In this document: piece by piece, positions 1 to 7,676 of the stretch
Position numbering within the stretch: the first letter of the stretch is position 1
Layout: every line of letters starts with the position of its first letter
NCBI GenBank assembly: GCA_043775075.1
Contig: JAYVSS010000383.1
Location: 1 to 11,511, forward strand
DNA from: JANLQX01 sp043775075
GTDB taxonomy: Bacteria; Actinomycetota; Acidimicrobiia; Acidimicrobiales; JANYDT01
Length of the DNA: 11,511 bases
Reading direction: 5' to 3'
Position numbers and translations under genes: made by a program
The notes under the pieces: generated by a model
Databases searched by the model: none
The model's input: the letters and a program-made list of their open reading frames with translations, nothing else
Told to the model about the DNA's origin: nothing

Positions 1-200
1 GCAACAACATCGAACGTTCCATGAGCCCTCGACGGTAGCGGCCGCCCCACCGTTTCTCGGGCGAGACCCACCCCGCTGCGCCCACCCACCGCAACGCACC
101 GACACCCCACATCGCCATGGTTTCACCCCACCTCGGAGCCAAATTGTCCAATATTCGCCTGAGGACGCCGAGGTGGGTACCGACGGGTAGACAGGTGGGT

Positions 201-1244
201 ATGTGCGACTGTCTCGTGGCGCTGCCCGACGCAACTGATGGCCACACCACCCTGTTCGCCAAGAACAGTGATCGGCCGACCAACGAGGCGCAGGACGTGG
301 TGTGGACGCCTCCCCGCCTCGACCGATCGTCGATCGACGCCACCCATATCGCAGTGGCGGCCTACCGCACCGATACGTTCGGTCATCTTTCCATCCAGCC
401 GCGCTGGATGTGGGGCGTCGAGGGTGGCGTCAACGAAGCTGGCGTTGCCATTGGCAACGAGCGGATCACCACCAACCTGGATCCTCGACTGCTGCCGGAC
501 GCACTGACCGGTATGGACCTGGTGCGGCTGGCATTAGAGCGAGCCGTCGACGGTGCGGCAGCAGTCGAAACGATCGTCGATCTGCTTGGCCAATACGGCC
601 AGGGCGGAAGTGGCGAGGCGGATCGGCATGCCCCCTATTGGTCTAGCTTCCTCATCGCCGATGGTACGTACGCGTATAAACTCGACACGAGCGGACGGGC
701 CTGGGAGTGCGAGCAGATCTCGTCGGTGGGGGCGGTGTCAAATCGAACGTCCATCGCATCGTTCGATGCCGAGCATCGTCACCCGCATCAGCCCGTGACC
801 ACGCTTGTTGACCCCAGGCTCAGGTGCTCGACCGACGCGCTCAGCCAACGACCGGTTACCCTACGCGCGCTTAGGGCATGGCAGCGCTCGCATACCCATC
901 ATCCCGACGCACCGGGTTGGAGCGTGTGTATGCACGTGACCGAACGCGGTCACGAGCAGCGGACCACGGCAGCGATCATTGCCGAGCTCCCAGATGGCGA
1001 AACCAAGGTGCGCCAACGAGCGCGGGTTTGGGTCACGCTCGGCTCGCCGTGCCGGAGCGTGGCCATACCCATCACCGTGGGCGAACCCGTCGGGGCGGTA
1101 CCGCCACGGGAACGGTTTGCCCGCCTCGACGATCATCATCGGGACGACCTCGACGAATTGCAGACGTGGCTCGACGGTGAACTCCTGCCGCCAGACGAGG
1201 CCTGGCGCGAAGTGACCGCCACCCTTGATCGCCTCGATGTGTAA
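201..1244 (+). CDS. C69-family (secernin-like) dipeptidase/amidohydrolase
   Basis: Probable Ntn-hydrolase of the peptidase C69/secernin group, a cytosolic enzyme that cleaves dipeptides or related amide bonds. I chose ATG at 201 because it gives the family N-terminus MCDCLVALPDAT followed by FAKNSDRPTNEAQ. In this group a Cys exposed near the N-terminus is the nucleophile, here Cys2 or Cys4. AGGTGG at 193-198 is a fitting ribosome site. An in-frame ATG at 117 would add 28 residues, bury that Cys and lack family resemblance. The product is 347 aa, slightly shorter than typical secernins (about 400 aa). No signal peptide is visible. It ends 35 bp before the aldolase-like gene, which has its own promoter-like box, so co-transcription is possible but not required. 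Family assignment is good; substrate is unknown. Confidence 0.82.
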   Translation: MCDCLVALPDATDGHTTLFAKNSDRPTNEAQDVVWTPPRLDRSSIDATHIAVAAYRTDTFGHLSIQPRWMWGVEGGVNEAGVAIGNERITTNLDPRLLPDALTGMDLVRLALERAVDGAAAVETIVDLLGQYGQGGSGEADRHAPYWSSFLIADGTYAYKLDTSGRAWECEQISSVGAVSNRTSIASFDAEHRHPHQPVTTLVDPRLRCSTDALSQRPVTLRALRAWQRSHTHHPDAPGWSVCMHVTERGHEQRTTAAIIAELPDGETKVRQRARVWVTLGSPCRSVAIPITVGEPVGAVPPRERFARLDDHHRDDLDELQTWLDGELLPPDEAWREVTATLDRLDV

Positions 1245-1267
1245 CTCCGTGATGATGGGCGGAGCCC

Positions 1268-1273
1268 TACGCT
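1268..1273 (+). promoter_or_regulatory. TANNNT -10 box of a probable leaderless promoter
   Basis: TACGCT followed by six bases and then the GTG start at 1280. With transcription starting about seven bases after the box, the message would begin at the start codon. No Shine-Dalgarno sequence precedes that GTG. Inferred from spacing only. Confidence 0.45.
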
Positions 1274-1279
1274 GATGGG

Positions 1280-2074
1280 GTGAACCTCACGGACATTCTC
1301 GACGCTGCCACCGCCCTCGCCCAGTGCCAACTGGCGATGACCGAGGAGCAACTGCGTGAGGACTTGGCTGCGGCGTTTCGCTTGGCCGCACGCGAGAACT
1401 TGCACGAAGGGATCGCCAACCACTTCTCGGTGATGCTGGCAGACAATGAGCACTTTCTCCTGAACCCGTTCGGGCTGGCGTTTGAAGAAGTCACGGCCTC
1501 ATCGCTCATCGTCCTTGACCTCAACGGCGAGGTTGTGCGGGGCAATGCGCTGTCGTCCACGGCATCGGCGGCGGCGCGAAATATTCATGCCCCTATGCAT
1601 CGTCACCTCCCCCACGCCCGGGCGATATTTCATACCCATCAGCCGTATTCCACTGCCCTAACCATGGTCGACGACGGTCGCCTGGAGTACGCGTTGCAGG
1701 CCACATGTCGATTCTTCGGCCGGGTGGCCTACGACACGGACTACTCAGGGGTCGCGCTTGATGAGGACACGGCCATGCGGCTGGTGCGGACAGTGGGCGC
1801 GGCCGAGGTGTTGTTTCTCGGAAACCACGGTGTGGTGACGATCGCACCGACGATTGCCCAAGCGTGGGACGACCTGTACTTTGTCGAGCGAGCCGCCATG
1901 ACCCAGGTGCACGCCATGGCCACAGGTCGTCCATTGCGATTGCTAAGTGAGCAGATCATCTCGCAGACGACCACTCAGGCGGCGTATGAACGATTCGTTC
2001 TCGGATACATCGCCAAGCACTTTGCCTCGGGCAAGCGCCTGCTCGAACGCGACGGCGCTGACTACACATCGTAA
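1280..2074 (+). CDS. class II aldolase/adducin family protein
   Basis: 264-aa protein of the class II aldolase/adducin fold, a zinc-dependent family that includes fuculose- and ribulose-phosphate aldolases and epimerases. The likely metal ligands are visible: His118 and His120 in FHTHQPYSTAL and His183 in LGNHGVV. The PSSE-type catalytic Glu segment of true sugar-phosphate aldolases is not evident; here it reads LSSTASAAARNIHAPMH, so it may be one of the many relatives of unknown chemistry. The GTG start at 1280 is preferred because a TACGCT -10 box (1268-1273) lies six bases upstream, typical of leaderless actinobacterial messages. ATG at 1337 (MTEEQLREDL) is the alternative and would still keep the whole domain. 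It converges on the SDR gene with a 38-bp gap. Confidence 0.8.
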   Translation: MNLTDILDAATALAQCQLAMTEEQLREDLAAAFRLAARENLHEGIANHFSVMLADNEHFLLNPFGLAFEEVTASSLIVLDLNGEVVRGNALSSTASAAARNIHAPMHRHLPHARAIFHTHQPYSTALTMVDDGRLEYALQATCRFFGRVAYDTDYSGVALDEDTAMRLVRTVGAAEVLFLGNHGVVTIAPTIAQAWDDLYFVERAAMTQVHAMATGRPLRLLSEQIISQTTTQAAYERFVLGYIAKHFASGKRLLERDGADYTS

Positions 2075-2087
2075 GCACACCTACGAC

Positions 2088-2106
2088 TGAGTGCAGCTTC
2101 GACTCA
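2088..2106. terminator. weak hairpin between convergent genes
   Basis: TGAGT (2088-2092) pairs with ACTCA (2102-2106) in the 38-bp gap between the convergent aldolase-like and SDR genes. The stem is only 5 bp and no T-run follows on either strand, so a terminator role is a guess from position. Confidence 0.2.
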
Positions 2107-2112
2107 TTAGGC

Positions 2113-2886
2113 CTACGCGCTCCACCCGCCATCGACGATGAACTCTGAGCCAGACGAATACGAACTCTCGTCGGACGCAAGGTAGAGCACCAGGTTCGCC
2201 ACTTCAGTGGCCTCGGCCGTACGCCCCATCGGAATACGCATCTTCACGGCGTCACGCACGCCGGGGGCGATGTCGTCGAAGGTTTGCAGCATGGCCGTTT
2301 CAATAATGCCCGGATGGACCGAGTTGACCCGCACACCAAAGGCCGCAAGCTCTTTGGCCGCGGACTTGGTCATCCCCCGCACCGCCCACTTCGACGTACC
2401 GTACCCAATAAAGCCCTGCGTCCCTTCGAGACCGGCGACCGACGAAATGTTGATGATCGATCCGGAGCGCTGTTCCACCATGATCCGAGCCGCCGCCTGC
2501 ATGCCGAGAAACACGCCGGTCTGATTGATGGCAATAACCTTTTCCCAGTCCGCCAGGGTGGTGTCGAGAATTCCACCGCGAGGAAAGATTCCGGCGTTGT
2601 TCACGAGCACGTCGAGCTGTCCGTGCACCTCCACGATCGACGCCACCACCGCCGCCCATGCCGATTCACTCGTCACGTCGTGGTGCACATAGGTGCACCC
2701 GAAACCATCAGCGCGCAAAGCTTGTGCGGTGGCCTCGCCATCGTCATCAAGCACATCGCCGATCACCACAATGGCGCCTTCACGGCAGAACATGGCCGCT
2801 TCCGACGCACCCTGACCGCGAGCGCCACCGGTGATGAACGCCACCTTGCTGGCGAGTCGTCCGGCCCTTGCTGGGGCCGAGGTCAT
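2113..2886 (-). CDS. SDR family NAD(P)-dependent oxidoreductase
   Basis: 257-aa classical short-chain dehydrogenase/reductase, interconverting an alcohol and a ketone with NAD(P). Visible motifs are the cofactor glycine motif TGGARGQG (19-26), acidic Asp44 at the end of beta-2 (favours NAD(H)), NNAG (96-99), and the catalytic Asn121, Ser149, Tyr162 and Lys166 (YGTSK). The C-terminus FIVDGGWSA is typical of the family, and length is normal. It resembles 3-alpha/20-beta-hydroxysteroid dehydrogenase-type SDRs, but substrate cannot be fixed. Its ATG (2884-2886) overlaps the esterase stop as ATGA, so translation is coupled to that gene. An esterase freeing an alcohol followed by a dehydrogenase oxidising it would make sense. 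It is the last gene of the - strand operon. Confidence 0.92.
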   Translation of the reverse strand: MTSAPARAGRLASKVAFITGGARGQGASEAAMFCREGAIVVIGDVLDDDGEATAQALRADGFGCTYVHHDVTSESAWAAVVASIVEVHGQLDVLVNNAGIFPRGGILDTTLADWEKVIAINQTGVFLGMQAAARIMVEQRSGSIINISSVAGLEGTQGFIGYGTSKWAVRGMTKSAAKELAAFGVRVNSVHPGIIETAMLQTFDDIAPGVRDAVKMRIPMGRTAEATEVANLVLYLASDESSYSSGSEFIVDGGWSA

Positions 2887-3806
2887 ACCAGCGCCGCCTT
2901 CAGCGCGGCGCAGGCTTCGGCCATGGCTCCTTCGGCCACGGGGAATAGTTCCTGCATCCCGAAGAACCCGTGGATGCAGCCGTCCCAGTTGGTGTGGGTG
3001 ACCGCCACGCCAGCGTTCCGGAGTGTGTCGACGTAGGCAATGCCCTCGTCGCGCAACGGATCAAACTCCGCCGTTAGTACGTGCGCAGATGGAAGCCCCT
3101 CATGCGACTCGGCGCGAAGCGGAGACAGTCGCGCGTCATTCGGATCAACCGTGGACGGAACGTATGAACCGTAAAAGAACTCCATCGACTCAGAGGTGAG
3201 AAAGTACCCCTGCCCGTTTTCGGTGAGCGACGCGAAGTCTCCACCGGTCGCCGCCACGGCCGGATATACGAGCAGCTGGAACGCCACCAACGGACCGTGA
3301 TCGCGGGCCCACAGCGCCACTGCGGCGCTGAGATTGCCCCCCGCCGAATCGCCTCCGACGGCGATGCGGGTCAGGTCAATACCAAGCTCAGCGGCGCCCA
3401 ACGAGACGGCGTTGAGAACAGCGAGACAATCGTCGAATGCAGCCGGAAATGGATGCTCGGGGGCTAATCGGTAGTCCACGCTGATCACAACAACCCCTGC
3501 CCGCTCGGCCATCGTGCGGCAGCGGGCGTCGTCAGTGTCAAGCGAACCAATCATCCAACCGCCGCCGTGAATCCAAATCATCGCTGGAGCGTTCTCCGGG
3601 GCGACGGCGTGGGGCCGGTAGATGCGCACGGGAACGCCGCCCAGGGTGTCATTGCGCACCCACGCCATCTCCGGGCCCTCACCGGCGAGGGCGGCGTACA
3701 ACGCGTATCCGGCTCGGGCGTCGGCGGGGGTCTGTTCCGAGATCGGCGGGCGGGGGTTAGCGGCGGCGGCGTCGAGAAAGCCTTGAATGACGGGATCAAG
3801 CGGCAT
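2883..3806 (-). CDS. alpha/beta hydrolase, hormone-sensitive-lipase (type IV) esterase
   Basis: 307-aa carboxylesterase of the HSL family, hydrolysing short- or medium-chain esters in the cytosol. The sequence shows the oxyanion-hole motif HGGG (80-83), the DYRLAPEHPFPAA segment typical of the family (111-123), the nucleophile elbow GDSAGG with Ser154, and the rest of the triad as Asp249 (EFDPLRDE) and His279 (CIHGFF). No signal peptide is seen. Length is normal for the family. The stop overlaps the SDR start by four bases. The gap to the upstream DoxX-like gene is 53 bp and contains a TANNNT box, so it may also have its own promoter. Start ATG has no clear Shine-Dalgarno sequence, which fits a leaderless or nearly leaderless transcript. 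Confidence 0.92.
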   Translation of the reverse strand: MPLDPVIQGFLDAAAANPRPPISEQTPADARAGYALYAALAGEGPEMAWVRNDTLGGVPVRIYRPHAVAPENAPAMIWIHGGGWMIGSLDTDDARCRTMAERAGVVVISVDYRLAPEHPFPAAFDDCLAVLNAVSLGAAELGIDLTRIAVGGDSAGGNLSAAVALWARDHGPLVAFQLLVYPAVAATGGDFASLTENGQGYFLTSESMEFFYGSYVPSTVDPNDARLSPLRAESHEGLPSAHVLTAEFDPLRDEGIAYVDTLRNAGVAVTHTNWDGCIHGFFGMQELFPVAEGAMAEACAALKAALV

Positions 3807-3816
3807 AGTGCGCCAG

Positions 3817-3822
3817 ACCGTA
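3817..3822 (-). promoter_or_regulatory. possible internal -10 box for the esterase-SDR pair
   Basis: On the - strand this reads TACGGT (TANNNT), 10 bases before the esterase ATG. Transcription would start with a leader of about four bases. There is no Shine-Dalgarno sequence before that ATG. Weak evidence, from spacing only. Confidence 0.3.
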
Positions 3823-3859
3823 TCGCCCGACGGCCTGGGCTAGCCAGTGTGGCGGGTCC

Positions 3860-4276
3860 TTAAGCGCTCCGCCAGCGCGCGGCGACCGTCGAGCGCTCCT
3901 TCCATGCGTCGGTGGACCACAGGGCCCACAGGACGAGCAGCGGTTGGAAGAGCAGGCGAATCGCCCGGGACGTATCGGAGTTCAAACCAAATGCATCGGT
4001 CTGAGTCACGAGTTGGGAAATGTTGCCGGGAAAGATGGCGACAAAGAACGCCGCGACGATCCAGCCGACCCACACCCGATGAGATGCGAGCGTAATGAGC
4101 GCAAGACCGAAGGCAATTTCGATGATCCCCGAAAGGACTACGACCAGGTTCGTTCCGAGCGGAACCCAGCCCGGCACTTGCGCGGCGAACTCTGTCCGCT
4201 TAAAGGTGAGATGACTCACGCCGGCGGTGATGAGGACCACGCCAAGGGCCCAGCGACCAATGGTCTTGAGGTTCAT
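3860..4276 (-). CDS. DoxX-like small integral membrane protein
   Basis: 138-aa membrane protein resembling the DoxX/DoxX-like group. Four hydrophobic segments can be seen, at about residues 5-24, 41-64, 68-86 and 105-121, separated by short polar loops, as expected for this four-helix family. The early helix followed by SHLTFKRTEF and a loop with PGWVPLGT is characteristic of DoxX-like proteins. Family members are linked to redox or sulfur metabolism in some organisms, but no reaction can be assigned here. It starts six bases after the PPOX gene stop, and GGGGAG at 4286-4291, overlapping the end of that gene, serves as ribosome site, so the two are clearly co-transcribed. Confidence 0.72.
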   Translation of the reverse strand: MNLKTIGRWALGVVLITAGVSHLTFKRTEFAAQVPGWVPLGTNLVVVLSGIIEIAFGLALITLASHRVWVGWIVAAFFVAIFPGNISQLVTQTDAFGLNSDTSRAIRLLFQPLLVLWALWSTDAWKERSTVAARWRSA

Positions 4277-4282
4277 TGTGCT

Positions 4283-4696
4283 CTACTCCCCGGGCGCATG
4301 GACCAGGTTGAGCTTGCGCCCGCCGGCGAGTACGGGTTCAAGAACAAAGCACACGCGACCCTCACCACGAGCGGCAAACGGCTCGCCGGTGTACTTGTGG
4401 GAGATGGCATCCATGTACACGGAGTCGTAGTCGTCACGCATCTCGACTACTCGCGCTTGGATGGCGCCCATGCGATACGGATCATCGTTATCTGTAACAC
4501 TGAGCGACACGCGGGGGTCCCGAATCATGTCCTTGGCTTTCCATGCGCTCACGCCTGTGCAGACGAGGATGCTGTCGTCTTCGAGGCCGACCCATACGAC
4601 CCAATTGCGCGGTGAACCATCGGCGCGAAGCGTGGTCAGGTGCACGTAGTTGGGGGCATCGAACAGCGCACGGATGTCAGACGGGAGTTCACTCAT
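4283..4696 (-). CDS. PPOX-class (pyridoxamine 5'-phosphate oxidase fold) protein, probably F420- or flavin-binding
   Basis: 137-aa split-barrel protein. The N-terminal part reads YVHLTTLRADGSPRNWVVWVG (residues 17-37), then KAKDMIRDPRVSLSVTD (53-69), and KYTGEPF (101-107). These are hallmarks of the actinobacterial PPOX-class family often annotated as F420-dependent (TIGR03618-like). Such proteins reduce substrates with F420H2 or bind FMN or heme-breakdown ligands; which one cannot be told here. The start at 4696 is chosen because MSELPSDIRALF begins the domain and a TACCGT box lies six bases upstream. The frame stays open to 4912, but the extra 72 residues have no domain character and would run across the divergent gene start at 4848. 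First gene of the four-gene - strand operon. Confidence 0.8.
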   Translation of the reverse strand: MSELPSDIRALFDAPNYVHLTTLRADGSPRNWVVWVGLEDDSILVCTGVSAWKAKDMIRDPRVSLSVTDNDDPYRMGAIQARVVEMRDDYDSVYMDAISHKYTGEPFAARGEGRVCFVLEPVLAGGRKLNLVHAPGE

Positions 4697-4702
4697 CCAC
4701 CC

Positions 4703-4708
4703 ACGGTA
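4703..4708 (-). promoter_or_regulatory. TANNNT -10 box for the - strand operon
   Basis: On the - strand this reads TACCGT, then six bases, then ATG at 4696. The geometry matches the box before the gene at 1280, suggesting a leaderless promoter for the four-gene operon. The divergent gap 4697-4847 should also hold the promoter of the acyl-CoA synthetase, for which I see no convincing box. Confidence 0.45.
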
Positions 4709-4847
4709 GAGCGCGTCAGTTGCGTCCGTTAAAGACACGGCAACGGCCGTTTGCCCACACTCAGCGTTCAATGGGTGGGTAAAGCCGCATTCGGGAGGGC
4801 CGGACACCCCCCCGGCTCGCCTTAGGTCGGGTCGACCCGGCAGAATC

Positions 4848-6353
4848 ATGGCGATGAATCTCGCGGATATCGGTCGGCACTGGGCGAGGTGGCAGCCCGA
4901 CAGCATTGCCATCCGCTTTCATGGCGAGTCAACCACGTGGCGCCAACTCCATACGCGCACAGATGAACTTGCAGCTGGCTTAGCAGCGCAGGGAATCGGG
5001 TCGGGCGATCACATCGGCGTTCTAATGCTCAATCGACCCGAGTGGATTGACCTAGCGGTCGCCGCGTGGAAGCTCGAAGCCGTTATCGTGCCGCTCAACG
5101 TTCGGTACACGGCACGCGAGGTTGCCTACGTGGTCGACAACGCCGAGTGTCGAATTCTCGTCACCGACGTCGCGCTCCACGCATCAACGTCGGCCGTGGG
5201 GGCCGACGTGCGCGTGTTCGGGGCCGATGATCTGGCATCGATTGCCATCCGCGGCGGCATGGTGGCGCAACTGGCCACCTGCAGCGATTGCCCCGCGTTC
5301 CTTTGCTACACGTCGGGCACCACCGGCGATCCGAAAGGCGCGGTATTGACTCATGGGTCCTGGAACGTGGCGTCACAGGCGTGGTCGCAGGCGGTGCAGC
5401 TCCGTTCCGACGATCGTGTGGCGCTGCCGTTCCCTTTGGCCTTCGCCGGGGGCCTGGCGGTGTGGCTGTTCACGTATTGGACGGGTGCGCGTCTGGTGTT
5501 GGAGCGGGCGTTCGACGTGAACCGGATGTACGAACTGTTTGCAGACGAGAAAGTAAGCGCGCTTTTTGCCGTGCCGGTGATCATTCAGCAGTTCGTGGAT
5601 CATCCGAGATTTGCGTCGGCTGATCTGTCTAGTTGGCGAATCTGTAGTTCGGGTGGAGCACCGGTGCCGGTGTCGCTCATCAAGGCGGTGCAGGCTCGGG
5701 GCGTGCCGATGATGCAGGGCTTCAGCCTCACCGAGGTTTCCGCCGCTGGCACCGTTCTGCCGGCGGTCGACGCCCTACGTAGAGTCGGTTCGGCGGGCCT
5801 GCCGGTGATGCACGGAAGCGTGCGTATCGAAGACGACAACGGACGCGAGTGTGCGGCAGGGGAGGTCGGCGAGATCTTGATCGGCGGTCCACAGATCATG
5901 TCGGGCTACTGGCGTAACCCTTCGGCGACCGCAGAGGCGCTTGCTGGAGGCAGGGTCCACACGGGTGATCTTGGATACGTGGACGACGAGGGGTACCTCT
6001 ATGTGGTCGACCGCAAAAAGGACATGCTGATTTCGGGTGGGCTCAACGTGTATCCCGCCGAAATAGAACGTGCACTTAGTGGTTTGCCGGGCATCGTGGA
6101 GGTTGCGGTGATTGGCGTGCCCGACGAACGGTGGGGGGAAACGCCTCTGGTGGTGGCCAACACGGCGGGGGCCCCACTCGCTGGCGCGGAGGTGTTGGCG
6201 GCGTGCACGGCCTTGCTCGCCGACTTCAAACTCCCGCGCTATCTCGTGGTGACCAACGAACCGCTGCCCCGAAACATGTCGGGCAAAGTCTTGAAGCGCG
6301 AACTCCGCACAAAGTATGCAGACATATCATTGCGGGCGGAGCCGATTCGATGA
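4848..6353 (+). CDS. AMP-dependent acyl-CoA synthetase (class I adenylate-forming enzyme)
   Basis: 501-aa ligase that activates a carboxylic acid with ATP to an acyl-adenylate and transfers it to CoA. Core motifs in order: phosphate-binding loop YTSGTTGDPKG (154-164), A5 motif GFSLTE (291-296), GYW (353-355), A7 motif HTGD (371-374), hinge DRKKDMLISGGLNVYPAEIE (388-407), and the C-terminal catalytic lysine Lys480 in MSGKVLKRELR. All key residues are present and length is normal for a medium- or long-chain fatty acid or aryl acid CoA ligase. Start is ATG at 4848, with ATG at 4854 as a near-equal alternative. The stop overlaps the next gene as ATGA, so the synthetase and the LLM oxidoreductase form a coupled pair, probably in degradation of an organic acid. 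Confidence 0.93.
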   Translation: MAMNLADIGRHWARWQPDSIAIRFHGESTTWRQLHTRTDELAAGLAAQGIGSGDHIGVLMLNRPEWIDLAVAAWKLEAVIVPLNVRYTAREVAYVVDNAECRILVTDVALHASTSAVGADVRVFGADDLASIAIRGGMVAQLATCSDCPAFLCYTSGTTGDPKGAVLTHGSWNVASQAWSQAVQLRSDDRVALPFPLAFAGGLAVWLFTYWTGARLVLERAFDVNRMYELFADEKVSALFAVPVIIQQFVDHPRFASADLSSWRICSSGGAPVPVSLIKAVQARGVPMMQGFSLTEVSAAGTVLPAVDALRRVGSAGLPVMHGSVRIEDDNGRECAAGEVGEILIGGPQIMSGYWRNPSATAEALAGGRVHTGDLGYVDDEGYLYVVDRKKDMLISGGLNVYPAEIERALSGLPGIVEVAVIGVPDERWGETPLVVANTAGAPLAGAEVLAACTALLADFKLPRYLVVTNEPLPRNMSGKVLKRELRTKYADISLRAEPIR

Positions 6354-7228
6354 CGGGCCCGACTAGTTCAACCACGGGGCGGCCGAAGATCGGGATTTCG
6401 CTCATGTCGTCCGACGAGGCGATTCGACCCGACGTGTTGGCCCGGGCCTGCGAGGAGCGAGGCTTCGAGAGCCTGTGGTTGCCCGAACACAGTCACATAC
6501 CCACGAGCCGCGAGTCGCCGTGGCCGGGCACTCTGACGAACGAGCCGCTCCCCCGCGAATATTCGCGCCTGCACGATGTGTTCGTGGCGCTGTCGATGGC
6601 GGCGGTGGTGACGACTCGATTGCGACTCGGCACGAGTGTGTTGCTGATGGCTCAACGTGATCCGATCTGGACGTCAAAACAAATCGCCACCCTTGATCAC
6701 CTCAGCGGTGGACGAGTTGAGGTCGGCGTGGGCGTTGGCTGGAACCGCGAGGAAATGGCGAGCCACGGTGTTACCTCGTTTGGGGATCGATGGACCCTCA
6801 CTCGTGAGCACGTGGCCGCCATGCGAGCGTTGTGGCGCGACGAGGTGAGCGAGTTCCACGGGTCGATGACCCACGTGCTGCCGTCGTGGCAGTGGCCGAA
6901 GCCTTCCCGGCCGAGCGGGCCGCCCGTTCATATTGGCGGGGGCATTGGTCCGCGTCTGCTCGGTGAGGTGGCGCGGTGGGCCGACGGCTGGATGCCGGTG
7001 TCGGCGCGATCGACGATCGCTTCGCGTTTGGCCAAACTGCGCGACGCATGCGAACTCGTGGGGCGCGATCCGTCGACGGTCACCGTGAGCGTCTTTGGTG
7101 CCACGACCGATCCGGGTGCGCTGGAGAACCTGTACGGCGAGGGGGTGCATCGGGTGGCGTTGACCATTCCGCCATGCTCGCCCGACGATGCGTTGCGCCA
7201 CCTCGACGCCTTGAGCTTGCTGGTCTAG
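6350..7228 (+). CDS. LLM-class (luciferase-like) F420-dependent oxidoreductase
   Basis: 292-aa luciferase-like TIM-barrel protein. The N-terminal part has FESLWLPEHSHIPTSRESP (39-57), then TTRLRLGTSVLLMAQRDP (88-105), ATLDHLSGGRVEVGVGVGWN (113-132) and EEM. This pattern marks the TIGR03619-type actinobacterial family thought to use F420 (some relatives use FMN). Such proteins oxidise alcohols or reduce carbonyl or ene groups; substrate unknown. The start ATG at 6350 overlaps the synthetase stop, and GGCGGAG at about 6336-6342 is its ribosome site. The frame is open upstream to 6131, but that part lies inside the synthetase and is not used. Its partner gene suggests an acyl-CoA or related acid pathway. 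Confidence 0.9.
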   Translation: MTGPTSSTTGRPKIGISLMSSDEAIRPDVLARACEERGFESLWLPEHSHIPTSRESPWPGTLTNEPLPREYSRLHDVFVALSMAAVVTTRLRLGTSVLLMAQRDPIWTSKQIATLDHLSGGRVEVGVGVGWNREEMASHGVTSFGDRWTLTREHVAAMRALWRDEVSEFHGSMTHVLPSWQWPKPSRPSGPPVHIGGGIGPRLLGEVARWADGWMPVSARSTIASRLAKLRDACELVGRDPSTVTVSVFGATTDPGALENLYGEGVHRVALTIPPCSPDDALRHLDALSLLV

Positions 7229-7251
7229 AAACGGGTTCGGGTGAGGTGGGC

Positions 7252-7257
7252 TAGCGT
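7252..7257 (+). promoter_or_regulatory. possible -10 box for tmRNA
   Basis: TAGCGT (TANNNT) lies 18 bases before the mature tmRNA 5' end. It would give a precursor with a roughly 12-base leader for RNase P to remove. It sits in the 47-bp gap after the LLM gene. Weak evidence. Confidence 0.3.
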
Positions 7258-7275
7258 GACGGGCGTAATTCCATC

Positions 7276-7623
7276 GGGGGTGCCTGGTTTCGACTTCGGT
7301 GCTTGAGGTGGGGGAAGCGAGCCGTGGTCACCAAATCCACGTAAAAGAGTTGGTAACAAAAAACAAACGCCAACGACAACGTTGCGCTCGCAGCCTAAAT
7401 AACTGCGACGGTGATCCGGCCCCAGCCCTGCGGGTCGGTCGTCACCGCCATCTAGTGGGGCTTACCTGATCGCAGTGCTTGCGGGCGATCGGGAACATCA
7501 AGTGAGCTAGGGCCTGCCGGAGTTGCCGGTGTCGAGGGTGGGCCCGAGATTTTCACACCGGCTGCGCTCGGAGAAGACCCATCGAGGGGCAGAAGGACGG
7601 GGGTTCGACTCCCCCCACCTCCA
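7276..7623 (+). ncRNA. ssrA: transfer-messenger RNA (tmRNA)
   Basis: The tRNA-like domain is complete. The 5' strand GGGGGTG (7276-7282) pairs over seven positions with CACCTCC (7616-7622), including the G3:U pair that identifies alanine. GGTTTCGAC (7286-7294) matches the conserved D-loop region. The T arm is a GGGGG stem (7599-7603), loop TTCGACT and CCCCC (7611-7615). Discriminator A is 7623; CCA is not encoded (CGA follows). The tag frame is GCC AAC GAC AAC GTT GCG CTC GCA GCC TAA (7369-7398), giving ANDNVALAA, with a second stop TAA at 7400-7402 in another frame. With SmpB, tmRNA rescues stalled ribosomes and marks the unfinished protein for proteolysis. The 3' end is the attachment site of the downstream accessory DNA, and the 24-bp repeat there keeps the RNA functional. 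Confidence 0.95.
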
Positions 7624-7624
7624 C
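7601..7624 (+). repeat. attL-like copy, 24-bp direct repeat (inside ssrA)
   Basis: Covers part of the T stem, the T loop and the 3' acceptor strand of tmRNA. It is identical to 9597-9620 over 24 bp; identity stops at the base before (G at 7600, C at 9596) and the base after. Confidence 0.85.
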
Positions 7625-7628
7625 GATT

Positions 7629-7652
7629 TGCCCTGGTCAGGGCAGGTTTTTT
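7629..7652 (+). terminator. rho-independent terminator of tmRNA
   Basis: Perfect 6-bp stem TGCCCT (7629-7634) with AGGGCA (7639-7644), loop GGTC, then GG and six T (7647-7652). It begins five bases after the tmRNA discriminator. Confidence 0.85.
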
Positions 7653-7658
7653 CGTGCC

Positions 7659-7676
7659 TTGACACAGTTTTGACAC
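7659..7676. repeat. TTGACAC repeat pair, left side
   Basis: TTGACAC at 7659-7665 and 7670-7676, 11 bases apart, with a further copy at 7770-7776. Near-identical to 9450-9468. It starts seven bases after the tmRNA terminator T-run. Confidence 0.45.

Noticed and set aside
117..200. Upstream extension of the C69 peptidase from ATG 117
   Set aside because: It would hide the N-terminal Cys region behind 28 unrelated residues; ATG 201 has a ribosome site and the family start.
1..200. Possible gene or promoter before the C69 peptidase
   Set aside because: C-rich sequence with no supported frame and no clear promoter elements; only the ribosome site at 193-198 is convincing.
4697..4912. N-terminal extension of the PPOX-class gene
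   Set aside because: No domain content, crosses the divergent promoter region and the start of the synthetase; a start with a -10 box exists at 4696.
6131..6349. Upstream extension of the LLM oxidoreductase frame
   Set aside because: Lies within the 3' part of the acyl-CoA synthetase; the ATGA-overlapping start at 6350 has a ribosome site and matches the family.
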